Source: Phycicoccus sp. Soil748
GTDB taxonomy: Bacteria > Actinomycetota > Actinomycetes > Actinomycetales > Dermatophilaceae
Length of the DNA stretch: 64,000 nucleotides
NCBI RefSeq assembly: GCF_001428025.1
Contig: NZ_LMSC01000007.1
Coordinates: 817,801-881,800, forward strand
Direction: 5' to 3'
Part shown: piece by piece, positions 45,057 through 54,078 of the stretch
How positions within the stretch are numbered: position 1 is the stretch's first letter
How the letters are laid out: each line of letters begins with the position of its first letter
The notes under the pieces: generated by a model
The model's input: the letters and a program-made list of their open reading frames with translations, nothing else
Told to the model about the DNA's origin: nothing
The model's database searches: none
Translations under genes and position numbers: made by a program

Positions 45057-47567
45057 TCAGGTCAGGGAGGACAGCCAGCTCAGCGCCTGGCGGGCGTTCT
45101 CGCGGCGCTGCTCGTAGCGCGCCCCGACCATGAGCAGCAGGACGCCCAGCGTGCCGAGGGTGAGGAAGCGCGGGGCGTGCAGGGTGAACGGCCCGAGCTG
45201 GGTGACCGCCACGAGTCCCGCCGCAGCCGCTCCGACGACCACGAGCGCCTGCCAACGGCGCCAGGCGCCGACCACGAGGACGGCCACTGCGGCGGTCACC
45301 GTCAGCAGGGCCCGGGGGAGGTCGTCGCTGACCGCGGTGGCCGCGGCCGACGGCACGAGCGCCACCAGCAGCGCTGGTCCGGCCACCGTCCACGAGCCGT
45401 CACCCAGCTCGCGGTGCGACCACAGCCCGGCGGCCAGCAGCAGCGCCGCACAGGGCAGCGTGTAGGCCTCCAGCCGCATCACGTCCGCCTCGAGCAGCTC
45501 GACCCAGACGGCGGTGGTGAGGCCTGCGACCCCCACCGCCGCGAGGGCGCGGCGGTGGGGGAGCGCGGCGTACACGACGGCCAGGACGCCGTAGGTCGCG
45601 GCCGATCCTGAGGCGGCGTGCGGCCAGCCGCGGTCGAGGGCGAGGGTGACGGTGGTGACGGCGACCAGCCCGGCGACGATGGCCAGCACCGCCTCCTCCG
45701 GGCGCTCGCGCAGCCAGATGGCCAGCGTCGCCAGCAGCGCCGCAGCCAGGGCGAGCAGGATCCACTGCACGTCGGGGGAGGCGAGGCCGCCCACCAGCCA
45801 CAGGGACGACGTGCCGGTGACGGCCGACACCCCGGCCGCGACGGGGCGGAGGCGTGGGCGCAGCACTGCCGTCGCGGCGGCAGCCGCGGCCAGGACGGCG
45901 AGCGAGGCCGCGGCATACCCGTCGGGCAGCGGCGTGGAGGCTGCCAGCGCCAGCCCGAAGGAGAGCGCGGCGACCACTCCGGTGGTCTGCTCGTCCGGCC
46001 GCCCACGGCGGGCCAGGGCGAACGCGCTGAGCACGGCTGCGTATGCGGTCACGGCGACGACCTGGGTGCCGGGCGAGCGGAGCTGGCCGGCGACGGCCAC
46101 GGCGAACAGCAGCGCCAGCGCGCTCACGCCCGCCGCGGGGACCAACCAGCGGGGGCGCAGGACCGCGGCCGCGGCCGCCAGCGTCGCGGTGGCGACCAGG
46201 GTGGCGATGGTGGGGACGTCGGCGTGGTGCAGCACCGCCAGCGCGACCAGGACGAGCTCGCCCGCTGCCACCTGCCCGAGCAGCCACAGGTCGCCGAGCG
46301 ACTGTCGCGCCGGTCGCAGGGCGAGCAGGCCGGCGCCGACGGCCGCCACGAGCCCCGAGAGCAGGGCCGTCCCGACCGGCCCCACCTGCGACCCGAGGCC
46401 GAGGACCGCGGCGGGACCGGCAGCCGTGGTCACCAGCGCCACCAGGGTCACGGCGCGCCAGTCCCCGGACACCGGCCGGGCCGACCAGTCGGCCCTGACG
46501 GCGGCCCGCGACCCGAGCACGCCGGCCCGGACCGCGACGACGCTGCGCACGACGAAGGCGCCACCGACGCAGAGCGCCACGAGCACCGCGACGCACGCGA
46601 GGCCGCTGGCGGTGGGACCGGCGATGTCCGCGCCGAAGCGCTCCGGGCGGGTGTCCCGCAAGGCGCCAACGAACGCGGTGGCCAGGGCGACCGCGCTCCA
46701 CAGCGACGCCGGGCCGCCGGCCGCCCTCCGGGTCAGGCCCAGCGAGCCCGGCAGCGCGACCCGGGCTGCGCCGAAGGCAGCCGCCCCGAGCAGGGCCAGC
46801 GACGCAGCCCCGGCAGGGCCGTGCGCGAACGACACGACCCCGGCCCAGGCGACCGAGGCAGCAGCGAGCGAGGTCAGGGCGTAGGCGGCGATGCGACGGT
46901 CGACCCGGTGCAGCGCCGCGAGCCCGGTGGCCACCAGCAGGCCGGTGACGACCGTGTAGCCGCGCCCGCTCACGAGGTCGAGTCCGAAGAGGCCGAAGCG
47001 ACGCGCCGCCGAGACGTCGAGGAGCAGCAGGCCGGCCGCGACGAGGGCGAGGGCCTCGGCGCTGCTCGGCAGGGCGCGGCGGGAGACGTAGAGGGAGGAG
47101 TAGACGGCCAGGCCGGTGAAGCCGCCCATGACGACCATCTGGCCGTAGGGGCCGATGACGAACCAGGCGAATGCGAGCGCGATGGAGGCTGCCACCAGGA
47201 CGAGCAGGACCCCGACGGCGAGCAGGGTCTGCTGGGTCGTCCACCGGCGACGAGGCGCCGACAGCGGGGCCGCGGGCCCTGTGGTGCCGGCCGCCCCCAG
47301 GTCCTGCGGACCAGCACTCTGCAGGTCGGACGTCTGCGGCCCGGGGAGGGCCGAGCCGAGCCGGCTCGGTGCGGGGACCGTGGTGGTGCCTCGGGCGCGC
47401 AGGGCGCCGATGAGGGCCAGGCGCTCGGTCTGCAGGGAGGCCAGCTGCTGGTCGAGCTGCCAGAGCTGGACCGCCTCGGGGCCGGTCAGGGGCAGCTGGC
47501 AGGCAGGGCACACCACTGGGGAGGGCGGAAGGGTGGCGCCGCAGGACGGGCAGGGGATCGGGGGCAT
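45057..47567 (-). CDS. multispanning membrane protein with N-terminal zinc ribbon (SCO7613-like)
   Basis: 836 residues. An N-terminal zinc ribbon has C6, C9, C20 and C23, and a helical stretch QLWQLDQQLASLQTERLALIGAL follows. The remaining ~700 residues are some 20 hydrophobic helices rich in Ala, Leu and Val, with no catalytic motif. Its order (zinc ribbon, linker, many TM) matches SCO7613-type actinobacterial membrane proteins. Function unknown. Convergent with trpD. Confidence 0.78.
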   Translation of the reverse strand: MPPIPCPSCGATLPPSPVVCPACQLPLTGPEAVQLWQLDQQLASLQTERLALIGALRARGTTTVPAPSRLGSALPGPQTSDLQSAGPQDLGAAGTTGPAAPLSAPRRRWTTQQTLLAVGVLLVLVAASIALAFAWFVIGPYGQMVVMGGFTGLAVYSSLYVSRRALPSSAEALALVAAGLLLLDVSAARRFGLFGLDLVSGRGYTVVTGLLVATGLAALHRVDRRIAAYALTSLAAASVAWAGVVSFAHGPAGAASLALLGAAAFGAARVALPGSLGLTRRAAGGPASLWSAVALATAFVGALRDTRPERFGADIAGPTASGLACVAVLVALCVGGAFVVRSVVAVRAGVLGSRAAVRADWSARPVSGDWRAVTLVALVTTAAGPAAVLGLGSQVGPVGTALLSGLVAAVGAGLLALRPARQSLGDLWLLGQVAAGELVLVALAVLHHADVPTIATLVATATLAAAAAVLRPRWLVPAAGVSALALLFAVAVAGQLRSPGTQVVAVTAYAAVLSAFALARRGRPDEQTTGVVAALSFGLALAASTPLPDGYAAASLAVLAAAAAATAVLRPRLRPVAAGVSAVTGTSSLWLVGGLASPDVQWILLALAAALLATLAIWLRERPEEAVLAIVAGLVAVTTVTLALDRGWPHAASGSAATYGVLAVVYAALPHRRALAAVGVAGLTTAVWVELLEADVMRLEAYTLPCAALLLAAGLWSHRELGDGSWTVAGPALLVALVPSAAATAVSDDLPRALLTVTAAVAVLVVGAWRRWQALVVVGAAAAGLVAVTQLGPFTLHAPRFLTLGTLGVLLLMVGARYEQRRENARQALSWLSSLT

Positions 47568-47676
47568 CGGTCCTCCAGGAACGGGCGCGCTGGTGCGCGT
47601 GGTGTCCCCGAGTGTGTCGGGGCGGGCGCCCCCACGGATGAGGAGTCGTACTCAGATCGGCCGAACGGCCGTGCCC

Positions 47677-47961
47677 TCAGTCGCCGTCGAGCCCGAGGCT
47701 GAACGCGGCCTCGAGGTCGTGCTTGGAGTAGGTGCGGAACGCGATGTGGGTGTTGGTGCCCGTGACGCCCTGGACCTTGTTGAGCCGGCCGGCGATGACG
47801 TCGTGCAGGTCCTCGTGGGCTCGGACGCGCACCAGGGCGATGAGGTCGGCGTCACCGGCCACCGAGTAGACCTCGCTGACCCCCTCGAGCTCGGCGATGG
47901 CCTCGGCCACCTCGGGGATCCGGTCGACTTCGGCGTTGATGAGGACGATGGCGGAGATCAC
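47677..47961 (-). CDS. stand-alone Lrp/AsnC ligand-binding (RAM) domain protein
   Basis: 94 residues from the GTG at 47961. It has only the regulatory RAM fold (VISAIVLINAEVDRIPEVAEAI, TGTNTHIAF) and no DNA-binding helix-turn-helix. Single-domain RAM proteins can sense amino acids. It lies 86 bases downstream of the DnaQ/UvrC-like gene, separated by a 10-bp tandem repeat, and 109 bases upstream of the membrane protein gene. Whether the ligand is an amino acid is untested. Confidence 0.85.
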   Translation of the reverse strand: MISAIVLINAEVDRIPEVAEAIAELEGVSEVYSVAGDADLIALVRVRAHEDLHDVIAGRLNKVQGVTGTNTHIAFRTYSKHDLEAAFSLGLDGD

Positions 47962-48000
47962 GCGCCCACTGTATCGGCGGTGGTCGCGGCCGCGAGGCTG

Positions 48001-48037
48001 GTCGCGGTGAGTCGCGGTGAGTCGCGGTGAGTCGCGG
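48001..48037. repeat. 10-bp tandem repeat (GTCGCGGTGA) in an intergenic region
   Basis: Three exact 10-bp units (48001-48010, 48011-48020, 48021-48030) and a 7-base partial copy (48031-48037), between the stop of the exonuclease-like gene and the RAM domain start on the - strand. Copy number could vary and change spacing or secondary structure of the transcript. Confidence 0.88.
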
Positions 48038-48047
48038 CCGGCGGTGG

Positions 48048-49763
48048 TCAGGAGGCTGCGACGAAGACCGGCGCCTCGCGGCGTTCGGCCGGTCCCTCCA
48101 GCTCGGCTCGTGCCCCTGCCGCTCCACCCACCGGGCACGTCCACGCCCCCTCGACGTCGACGATGCGCACGCCGGGCTGCTCCAGCCACCGCAGCACCTT
48201 CTCGGTCTCCTCGGGGATCGCGGCCGGGGCGGGCCACGGCGCCGGCAGGACGACCTCGGCGGTGTCGCGGACGGCCTTGACGTAGGGCATCGGGTCGGCG
48301 CCGCGGGGGGACACGGTGCTCGCCGCCAGCCGCCCGTGCCGGACGACGACGACCTCCCAGCCGCCCACGGCGGCGGGCCGGGCGGCGACCAGCTCAGGGC
48401 TCGCAGCCAGGGGCGCGATGCGCTGGGCGCGCGCCATACCCCGCACGAGCGCGAGGAGGCGGTCGCGCAGGGTGCCGGCGTCCTCGTAGCGCTCCTGGTC
48501 GGCGAGGGTGCCCATCCGGGCGCGCAACGCCTGCACGACGGTGCGCGAGTCGCCCACGAGCGCGTGCTCGGCGACCTGGACCACCCGGCCGTAGTCCGCC
48601 ACGCTCTGGGCGCCCGTGCACGGGGCCCCGCAACGGCCCATGTCGGCCAGGGCGCACGAGCCGACCCTGCGGGTGGGGGACAGGCGCTGCACGCACTGGC
48701 GCAGCGGGACGACCTCGTGGACCGCGGCGACGGCCGCCTCGGCCGACGCGCGGCTGCCGAAGGGCCCGATGTAGCGGGCGCCGTCGGGGCGCACCTCGCG
48801 CACGATGGACAGTCTCGGGAACGCCTCCACGGTGAGCTTGACCCACGTCGCGCGCTCGGGCGTCTTGGACCGGCGGTTGTAGCGCGGCTTGTGCTCGGCG
48901 ATGAGCCGCAGCTCGCGGACCTCCGCCTCGAGGGTGGTCGCACACACGACCGGGGTCACGCTCTCGGCGAGCCGGACCATCTCGGCCATGCGGGTGCGGT
49001 GCTCGGAGGCGGTGAAGTAGCTGCGGACCCGGGTGCGGATGTTGACCGACGTGCCGACGTAGAGGACCCGGCCGTCGCCGTCCTTGAACATGTAGACCCC
49101 GGGGGCGTCGGGCAGGCCGTCGGCGAGCCAGCGCTTGCGACGCTGCGCCGGGCTCACCCGGGAGGTGTAGCTCGTGAGCTCCTCGAGGGTGTGCACGCCG
49201 AGGCTGCCGACGCGCCCGATCAGCGCGTGCAGGACGTCGACGGTGGCGCGGGCGTCGTGCAGCGCCCGGTGGTCGGGCGTGGTGGTGGCGCCGAAGAGGG
49301 CGGCGAGGGTCGACAGCTTGTGGTTGCGCGCCTCGTCGCGGGGGACGAGCTGGCGCGCGAGGTGGACGGTGTCGAGGACGGTGTGCCGTGGCCACTCGAT
49401 GCCCTGCAGCTGGGCGGCCATCTTGAGGAAGCCGATGTCGAAGCGGGCGTTGTGGGCGACCAGTGCCGTGCCCTGCGCGAACTCCATGAACGCGGGCAGC
49501 GCCGACTCGATGCGCGGGGCGTCGGCGACCATCGCCGTGGTGATCCCGGTGAGCGCCTGGATGAACGGCGGGATGGGCACGTGGGGGTTGACGAGTGTCT
49601 GGAACTCTCCGAGCACGACCCCGCCGCGCACCTTGACCGCGCCGATCTCGGTGATGGCCGAGTCGGCCGGGCTGCCGCCGGTGGTCTCGAGGTCGACGAC
49701 GACGAAGGTGACGTCGGCCAGCGCCGTCCCCAGGTCGTCGAAGGTGCCCTGGACCATCTGCAT
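48048..49763 (-). CDS. DnaQ-like exonuclease fused to GIY-YIG (UvrC-like) nuclease domain
   Basis: 571 residues. N-terminal DEDD exonuclease (about 15-180): D24/E26 in VVVDLETTG, D in HNARFDIGF, and HDARATVD near the end. Then a GIY-YIG domain (about 205-300): GVYMFKDGDGRVLYVGTSVNIRTRV. A UvrC-like Cys region (RRVGSCALADMGRCGAPC) and a UvrB-binding-like helical part (ADQERYEDAGTLRDRLLALV) follow. The same fusion occurs in M. tuberculosis Rv2191. Likely a DNA repair nuclease; E. coli Cho-like second incision nuclease is the nearest functional idea. Confidence 0.88.
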   Translation of the reverse strand: MQMVQGTFDDLGTALADVTFVVVDLETTGGSPADSAITEIGAVKVRGGVVLGEFQTLVNPHVPIPPFIQALTGITTAMVADAPRIESALPAFMEFAQGTALVAHNARFDIGFLKMAAQLQGIEWPRHTVLDTVHLARQLVPRDEARNHKLSTLAALFGATTTPDHRALHDARATVDVLHALIGRVGSLGVHTLEELTSYTSRVSPAQRRKRWLADGLPDAPGVYMFKDGDGRVLYVGTSVNIRTRVRSYFTASEHRTRMAEMVRLAESVTPVVCATTLEAEVRELRLIAEHKPRYNRRSKTPERATWVKLTVEAFPRLSIVREVRPDGARYIGPFGSRASAEAAVAAVHEVVPLRQCVQRLSPTRRVGSCALADMGRCGAPCTGAQSVADYGRVVQVAEHALVGDSRTVVQALRARMGTLADQERYEDAGTLRDRLLALVRGMARAQRIAPLAASPELVAARPAAVGGWEVVVVRHGRLAASTVSPRGADPMPYVKAVRDTAEVVLPAPWPAPAAIPEETEKVLRWLEQPGVRIVDVEGAWTCPVGGAAGARAELEGPAERREAPVFVAAS

Positions 49764-49817
49764 GGGAGTGACGGTATGTCGGTGGTGTGACAGCCCGTCG
49801 CAGGCGCGCCCGCCGCG

Positions 49818-50732
49818 CTAGCCGCCGGTGGGGGTCAGCTTGTAGTGCAGCCTCAGGACCGTGGACGACCAGAGCTGCAGCAGGTGGTCCGTGCGCAGGA
49901 CCCCCTCGTCGTCGACGTGGACGCGGAAGAGCTCGTGGATCGGGAGGCGGGCGGCGTGGGTACGTGCCCCAGTCGTGTTCCCGGCCCCGTTCGCAGTCCT
50001 GTCCCCGGTCCTGTACCCGGTGCCGGCGTTGCGCTCGCCGACCAGGACGTAGGCGCCGTCCTGGCCGAACCTGCCTGCAGGAGAACGCAGCTCGAGCCCG
50101 CCCCCGGGCAGGACGGACGGCCGGAGGAACACCTGGACGTTGCCGGCCTCGAGCGGGAAGGCGACGTGCACGCTCGGCTGGCGGGAGCCGGGCAGGGTGC
50201 GGCTGGAGTAGCAGCCGCTGTAGACGTACCCGCCGGTCGAGCGCAGCGTGCGCAGCCAGCCGGCGGCGCGCTGCCGGCCGGAAGGGTCGAGGATCGTCAC
50301 GACCCGGCTGTCCATGCCACGGGCCACGTCGAGGGGACGGGTTGGCAGGGCGAGCTGGTGGACCCGGCGCCCGAAGTACCGCGAGACGAGTTCGCCCCCG
50401 GGCTGGAACAGGGCGTTCCACTGGGTCCACACCTCCATCCGCCACCGTGCGGTGTGCTCGTAGAAGTCCTTCACCTCGGGCCGCAGGTCGGCGGCGCGGA
50501 AGGTGGGCCCGTCGAGGGCGGACAGGTCCGGCAGCAGGCCGGCGCCAGGCTCCTCCTGCAGCGTGCCGCCGACCCGGGCTGCCTCAGCCGCGAGCCAGCG
50601 GTCGCCGATGGTGGCCCCGTCGTGCACGGGTGCCTCCAGCCAGCGCTCGCTGCCCAGGAGGTCGACGGGTCGCCCCACGGTGCGCCAGAACGTCCGGGTC
50701 ACCCGGTCCAGCCGCGGCATCAGCGAGCTCAC
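49818..50732 (-). CDS. conserved hypothetical protein with a low-complexity insert
   Basis: 304 residues from the GTG at 50732; a GTG at 50741 and an ATG at 50720 are alternatives, none with a good Shine-Dalgarno. A globular domain contains FYEHTARWRMEVWTQWN, RRVHQLALPTRPLDVARGMDSRV and AGWLRTLRST, which I do not recognise as a named family. A Thr/Gly/Asn/Arg-rich insert (NAGTGYRTGDRTANGAG) near 235 is low-complexity and coded by a 12-bp direct repeat (49996-50007, 50008-50019). No signal peptide. Function unknown. Confidence 0.6.
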   Translation of the reverse strand: MSSLMPRLDRVTRTFWRTVGRPVDLLGSERWLEAPVHDGATIGDRWLAAEAARVGGTLQEEPGAGLLPDLSALDGPTFRAADLRPEVKDFYEHTARWRMEVWTQWNALFQPGGELVSRYFGRRVHQLALPTRPLDVARGMDSRVVTILDPSGRQRAAGWLRTLRSTGGYVYSGCYSSRTLPGSRQPSVHVAFPLEAGNVQVFLRPSVLPGGGLELRSPAGRFGQDGAYVLVGERNAGTGYRTGDRTANGAGNTTGARTHAARLPIHELFRVHVDDEGVLRTDHLLQLWSSTVLRLHYKLTPTGG

Positions 50733-50866
50733 GCGCGTCACTGTGCCAGAGGGATGCGGAGGGGGGAGGAGGTTTGGTGCGGAGGGCGTTGTCGGTGGCT
50801 TCTCGTACCGTCGTCGGCAGGTGGAAGACATCCACCCGTGGTGCCGAACAGGAAGGGGTGATCGCG

Positions 50867-51088
50867 ATGATCATCGACTGCCAGAGCTGCCCCGTGCGTG
50901 ACCTGCACTGTGACGACTGCATGGTCACGGCGCTGCTCACCCCCACGACGTCCGAGCTCCCCCTCGACGCGGCCGAGCGCGCGGCCGTCACCCGGTTCGC
51001 CGCGGTCGGCCTCGTGTCCGCCGTCGAGGCCGGGTCGGTCACCGCGCGGCGGGAGCCGTGGGCGGCGCACGCCCGCGCCGTCGGCTGA
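50867..51088 (+). CDS. small cysteine-rich protein, zinc-ribbon-like
   Basis: 73 residues from the ATG at 50867 (GGAAGG upstream; an in-frame GTG two codons earlier is possible). The N-terminus has C5, C8, C15 and C18 (CQSC...CDDC), a likely metal site. The rest is an amphipathic helix (LDAAERAAVTRFAAVGLVSAVEAG). Such proteins are small and conserved in actinobacteria with unknown role. It stands alone 102 bases before the lipoprotein gene. Confidence 0.72.
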   Translation: MIIDCQSCPVRDLHCDDCMVTALLTPTTSELPLDAAERAAVTRFAAVGLVSAVEAGSVTARREPWAAHARAVG

Positions 51089-51190
51089 GGCCGCGCGTCC
51101 AGGACCGCCGGGCTGCCAGGCACCTCACCGCTGGCGCGACTCCCGGGCCGGCGGCGCACCCGATCCGGCCGGGCTGCCTACGATGGCGGC

Positions 51191-52510
51191 GTGCGACGGA
51201 GAGCGGGCCACGCCTACCGAGCGGCGCTGGCCGCGCTGACGGCCGTCGCGCTCGCCGGGGCGTGCTCCTCGCCCTCGCGTCCCGCTGCGCCACCGCGGAC
51301 CGCTGCCGCCTCCTCGGCCCAGCAGAACGCCGCGGCGCCGACGGTCGAGCGCGAGGACGCCCTGGCGGCGCTGCTCACCCGCCGGGCCGCCGCCGTCCGG
51401 GCCCACGACCGGGCCGCGTTCGCCGCGACCCTCGACAGCACCACCTCCGGGTTCGGGCTGCGCCAGCTCGCCCAGTACGACGCCCTCGTACGACTGCCCC
51501 TGGGGACCTTCACCTACGGCACCCCGGAACCGGCGCCTGCGCTCGGCCCCGACCGGGTGGCCCAGCTCGGACCCGACGCCTGGGTGGCCCGGGTGGCGGG
51601 GCGCTACGGCTTCGCGGGCTACGACACCTCAACACGGGAGTTCGAGTCGTACTTCACCGCCGTACGGCGCGGCAGCCGGTGGAAGCTCGCCGACGACACC
51701 GATGGCGGCACCCAGGTGCAGCTGTGGGACCTGCCCCGGCTGACGGTGCTGCGCAGCGGGACCACCCTGGTGGTCGGCTCGGGGCCGGCGAACAGGTTGC
51801 GTCCGTACCTCGGCCTCGGCGACCTGGCGGTCTCACGCGTCCGGTCGGTCTGGTCGTCGGGCTGGAACGCCCGGCTGGTGCTGGTCGTCCCCGCCACCGC
51901 GGCGCAGATGGCCGAGCAGGTCGGCCAGGACGCGCGGCAGGTGTCACAGGTCGCGGCGGTGACGGACGGCCCGATCGCCACCACCGGACGGGCCGGCGCG
52001 GACCGGGTGGTGGTCAACCCCGGCGCCTTCGCGACGCTGGAGGTCAAGGGCAGGCAGGTCGTCGTCACCCACGAGGCGACGCACGTGGCGGTCAGGGCGA
52101 CGACCGACCGCCCGGTGCCGCTGTGGCTCTCCGAGGGCCTGGCCGACTACGTGGGCTACCGCGACATCGGGGCCACGCGTCAGCAGGTGGCAGCCGCGCT
52201 GCTCGACCGGGTGCGGGCAGGCGCCGGCCCGAAGGCCCTGCCGGGACCGGCCGACTTCGACCCGGGCCGTTCGACCATCGCCCCCAGCTACAACGCCGCC
52301 TGGCTCGCGGTGTGCCGGATCGTGGACCGCCGGGGCGAGGCGGGGCTCGTGAAGTACTACCGGGCGGTGGCGACCACCCCGCGCGGCACCCACTCCGCCG
52401 GTGACCCCGACGCCAACGCGAGGGCGGCGTTCCCCGCCGTCCTCGGCACGACGGAGGCTGCCTTCACCCGCGACTGGGTCGCCTACCTGCGGCGACTGGC
52501 CGGCTCCTGA
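51191..52510 (+). CDS. lipoprotein with peptidase MA-like (HExxH) domain
   Basis: 439 residues. Lipobox AGAC (C25). An N-terminal segment of helices (about 55-150), then a barrel-like part, and the zinc motif HEATH near residue 295 (HExxH with Glu) followed by WLSEGLADYVGY, the third ligand Glu, as in gluzincin peptidase MA-like proteins. Probably a secreted, lipid-anchored metallopeptidase. It is convergent with the glycosyltransferase-like gene 53 bases away. Confidence 0.83.
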   Translation: MRRRAGHAYRAALAALTAVALAGACSSPSRPAAPPRTAAASSAQQNAAAPTVEREDALAALLTRRAAAVRAHDRAAFAATLDSTTSGFGLRQLAQYDALVRLPLGTFTYGTPEPAPALGPDRVAQLGPDAWVARVAGRYGFAGYDTSTREFESYFTAVRRGSRWKLADDTDGGTQVQLWDLPRLTVLRSGTTLVVGSGPANRLRPYLGLGDLAVSRVRSVWSSGWNARLVLVVPATAAQMAEQVGQDARQVSQVAAVTDGPIATTGRAGADRVVVNPGAFATLEVKGRQVVVTHEATHVAVRATTDRPVPLWLSEGLADYVGYRDIGATRQQVAAALLDRVRAGAGPKALPGPADFDPGRSTIAPSYNAAWLAVCRIVDRRGEAGLVKYYRAVATTPRGTHSAGDPDANARAAFPAVLGTTEAAFTRDWVAYLRRLAGS

Positions 52511-52544
52511 CCCACGTGGCCTGCTGTACACGCGGCAGGCGCGG

Positions 52545-52572
52545 ACCGGGCCAGCCGGCCGGTCAGCCCGGT
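52545..52572 (+). terminator. weak hairpin after the lipoprotein gene
   Basis: ACCGGGC (52545-52551) and GCCCGGT (52566-52572) are perfect 7-bp arms with a 14-base loop, starting 35 bases after the lipoprotein stop. They overlap the last codons of the convergent glycosyltransferase-like gene. A second 7-bp stem (52584-52590 with 52595-52601) lies inside that gene end. Confidence 0.4.
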
Positions 52573-54062
52573 GAGGGCACGCGCCCACCCTCCGGGGTGG
52601 GTGCTTCTTCGTGGGCGCGTGTCTGCGGTTCTCCGCCGACCACGCGGTCGAGCTGCGGAGCGGCGGCCAGGGAGAGGACGACGAGGGCGCCGACGAGCCA
52701 GAACTGGTTGTAGAACGCCTGCTTGTTGACCAGGTTGGCGACGAGCAGCACCAGCGCCAGCCAGCGCAGCAGGGCGTCGAGCGGCGGCTGCCGTCGCCAG
52801 ACCGTCGCCGCCACCGCGGCGAGCGTGCCCAGCACGACGACGCCGGTGACGTAGAAGGGCAGGGTCACGCCGAAGGTGTTGAGCGCCAACAGGTAGAGCG
52901 TGTTGGCGAACTTGATGGGGTGGAACGACAGCAGCAGTGTGATGGTGTCGTGGACGAAGTCCGCGGGGCTGGCGAGGAACCACGGCGCGATCAGGACCCC
53001 TGTGAGGGCGCCGGTGGCGACGGTCCGGCGCCACCCGAAGGGGCGCCAGAGGAGCAGCACGGGCAGCAGCAGAGCCAGGTGCTGCTTGCTGGCACAGGCC
53101 AGGGCGAGGGGGACCACGGCCCACCACGCGTGTCCACGGCGGACCAGTACGGCCCACCCCACGAGGCCCGCGAACAGGAGCGGCTCGGTCCAGGCCTGGT
53201 CGAGCTGGGTGAGGGTGCCCGGCGCGAACAGCAGCAGCGCCGCGACGGCCGCTGCCGTCCAGACCGGAGGCAGCGCACCCGCCGTCGGAGCGACCACGGG
53301 GGTGGCGACCGGCCCCGGAGAGATCGCATCTGGGAAAGCCGGACTCGGCGAGGCTGTCCCCCGCGAGGCCGCACCCGCCGAGACCGCGCCCGGCACGTGC
53401 AGCGTGAGGAAGAAGACCCCGGCCACCGCCAGCAGCGTCCAGGCCGTGAGCGCCCAGCGCACGTCCCCGGCGAGCCAGCGGCCGGGAGCGAGCAGGGCCG
53501 CTGTCCACGGCAGGTAGGTGAAGGCGTCCTGGATGCCGGGGGAGCCGGTCCAGCGCATGGCGTAGAAGTTCTCGCCTCGGGCCAGGGCGTCGCTCGCCTG
53601 CTGCAGGGTGACCCAGACGTCGATGCGAGGCCGCGGGGACGAGAGCACCGCGGTGGCGGCGGCCACGACGTACGCGAGGACCGCGGTGCCCCCTGCCGCG
53701 CGGGCACTGCGTCGCGAGGTCGTCCCCGGGGAACCGAGCAGCGCGGCCACGGCGAGGGGGCCCACGACGAGCGCGCTGGTCGCGACGGCGAGCCCGGTGG
53801 GGGAGAGGTAGCTGAAGAGGGGGACGAGGAGGGTGGCCAGGGCCGACCCCGCAAGCATCAGCACGACCGCCGGACGGGTCAGCTCGACGCGCCAGCCACG
53901 CCACTGCCACAGGGCCAGCGCGACGGTCGCCACCGTGAGGGTGGCCACGATCGGGACGCGGTAGCGCACGACGCTCCACTGCAGGACGGTGAAGAACACC
54001 AGCCACGCCACCGCGAACACGGTGGCGTGGCTGGGTCGTGAGGTCGGCGCGCCGGTGGGCAT
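52563..54062 (-). CDS. polytopic membrane glycosyltransferase-like protein (GT-C/GT87-like)
   Basis: 499 residues with about ten hydrophobic helices. PRIDVWVTLQQASDALARGENFYA lies in an extracytoplasmic loop (about 145-168), followed by TYLPWTAALLAP; this DxW...YP pattern matches polyprenol-phosphate mannosyltransferases such as mycobacterial Rv2181. A Pro/Ala/Ser-rich insert lies near 225-250. Rv2181 elongates alpha-1,2-mannose on lipoarabinomannan, so lipoglycan assembly is plausible. Gene order (near fadD15) is conserved from memory. Substrate unproven. Confidence 0.75.
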   Translation of the reverse strand: MPTGAPTSRPSHATVFAVAWLVFFTVLQWSVVRYRVPIVATLTVATVALALWQWRGWRVELTRPAVVLMLAGSALATLLVPLFSYLSPTGLAVATSALVVGPLAVAALLGSPGTTSRRSARAAGGTAVLAYVVAAATAVLSSPRPRIDVWVTLQQASDALARGENFYAMRWTGSPGIQDAFTYLPWTAALLAPGRWLAGDVRWALTAWTLLAVAGVFFLTLHVPGAVSAGAASRGTASPSPAFPDAISPGPVATPVVAPTAGALPPVWTAAAVAALLLFAPGTLTQLDQAWTEPLLFAGLVGWAVLVRRGHAWWAVVPLALACASKQHLALLLPVLLLWRPFGWRRTVATGALTGVLIAPWFLASPADFVHDTITLLLSFHPIKFANTLYLLALNTFGVTLPFYVTGVVVLGTLAAVAATVWRRQPPLDALLRWLALVLLVANLVNKQAFYNQFWLVGALVVLSLAAAPQLDRVVGGEPQTRAHEEAPTPEGGRVPSPG

Positions 54063-54078
54063 GCCTAGACCGTAGAGG

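Noticed and set aside
45051-45065. GTCAG x3 micro-repeat between trpD and the membrane protein stop
   Set aside because: Only 15 bases and overlaps the stop codon of the - strand gene; too short to support as a functional repeat.
45618-47702. Long + strand open frame of 694 residues
   Set aside because: Antisense to the large membrane protein gene; Arg/Gly-rich shadow without motifs.
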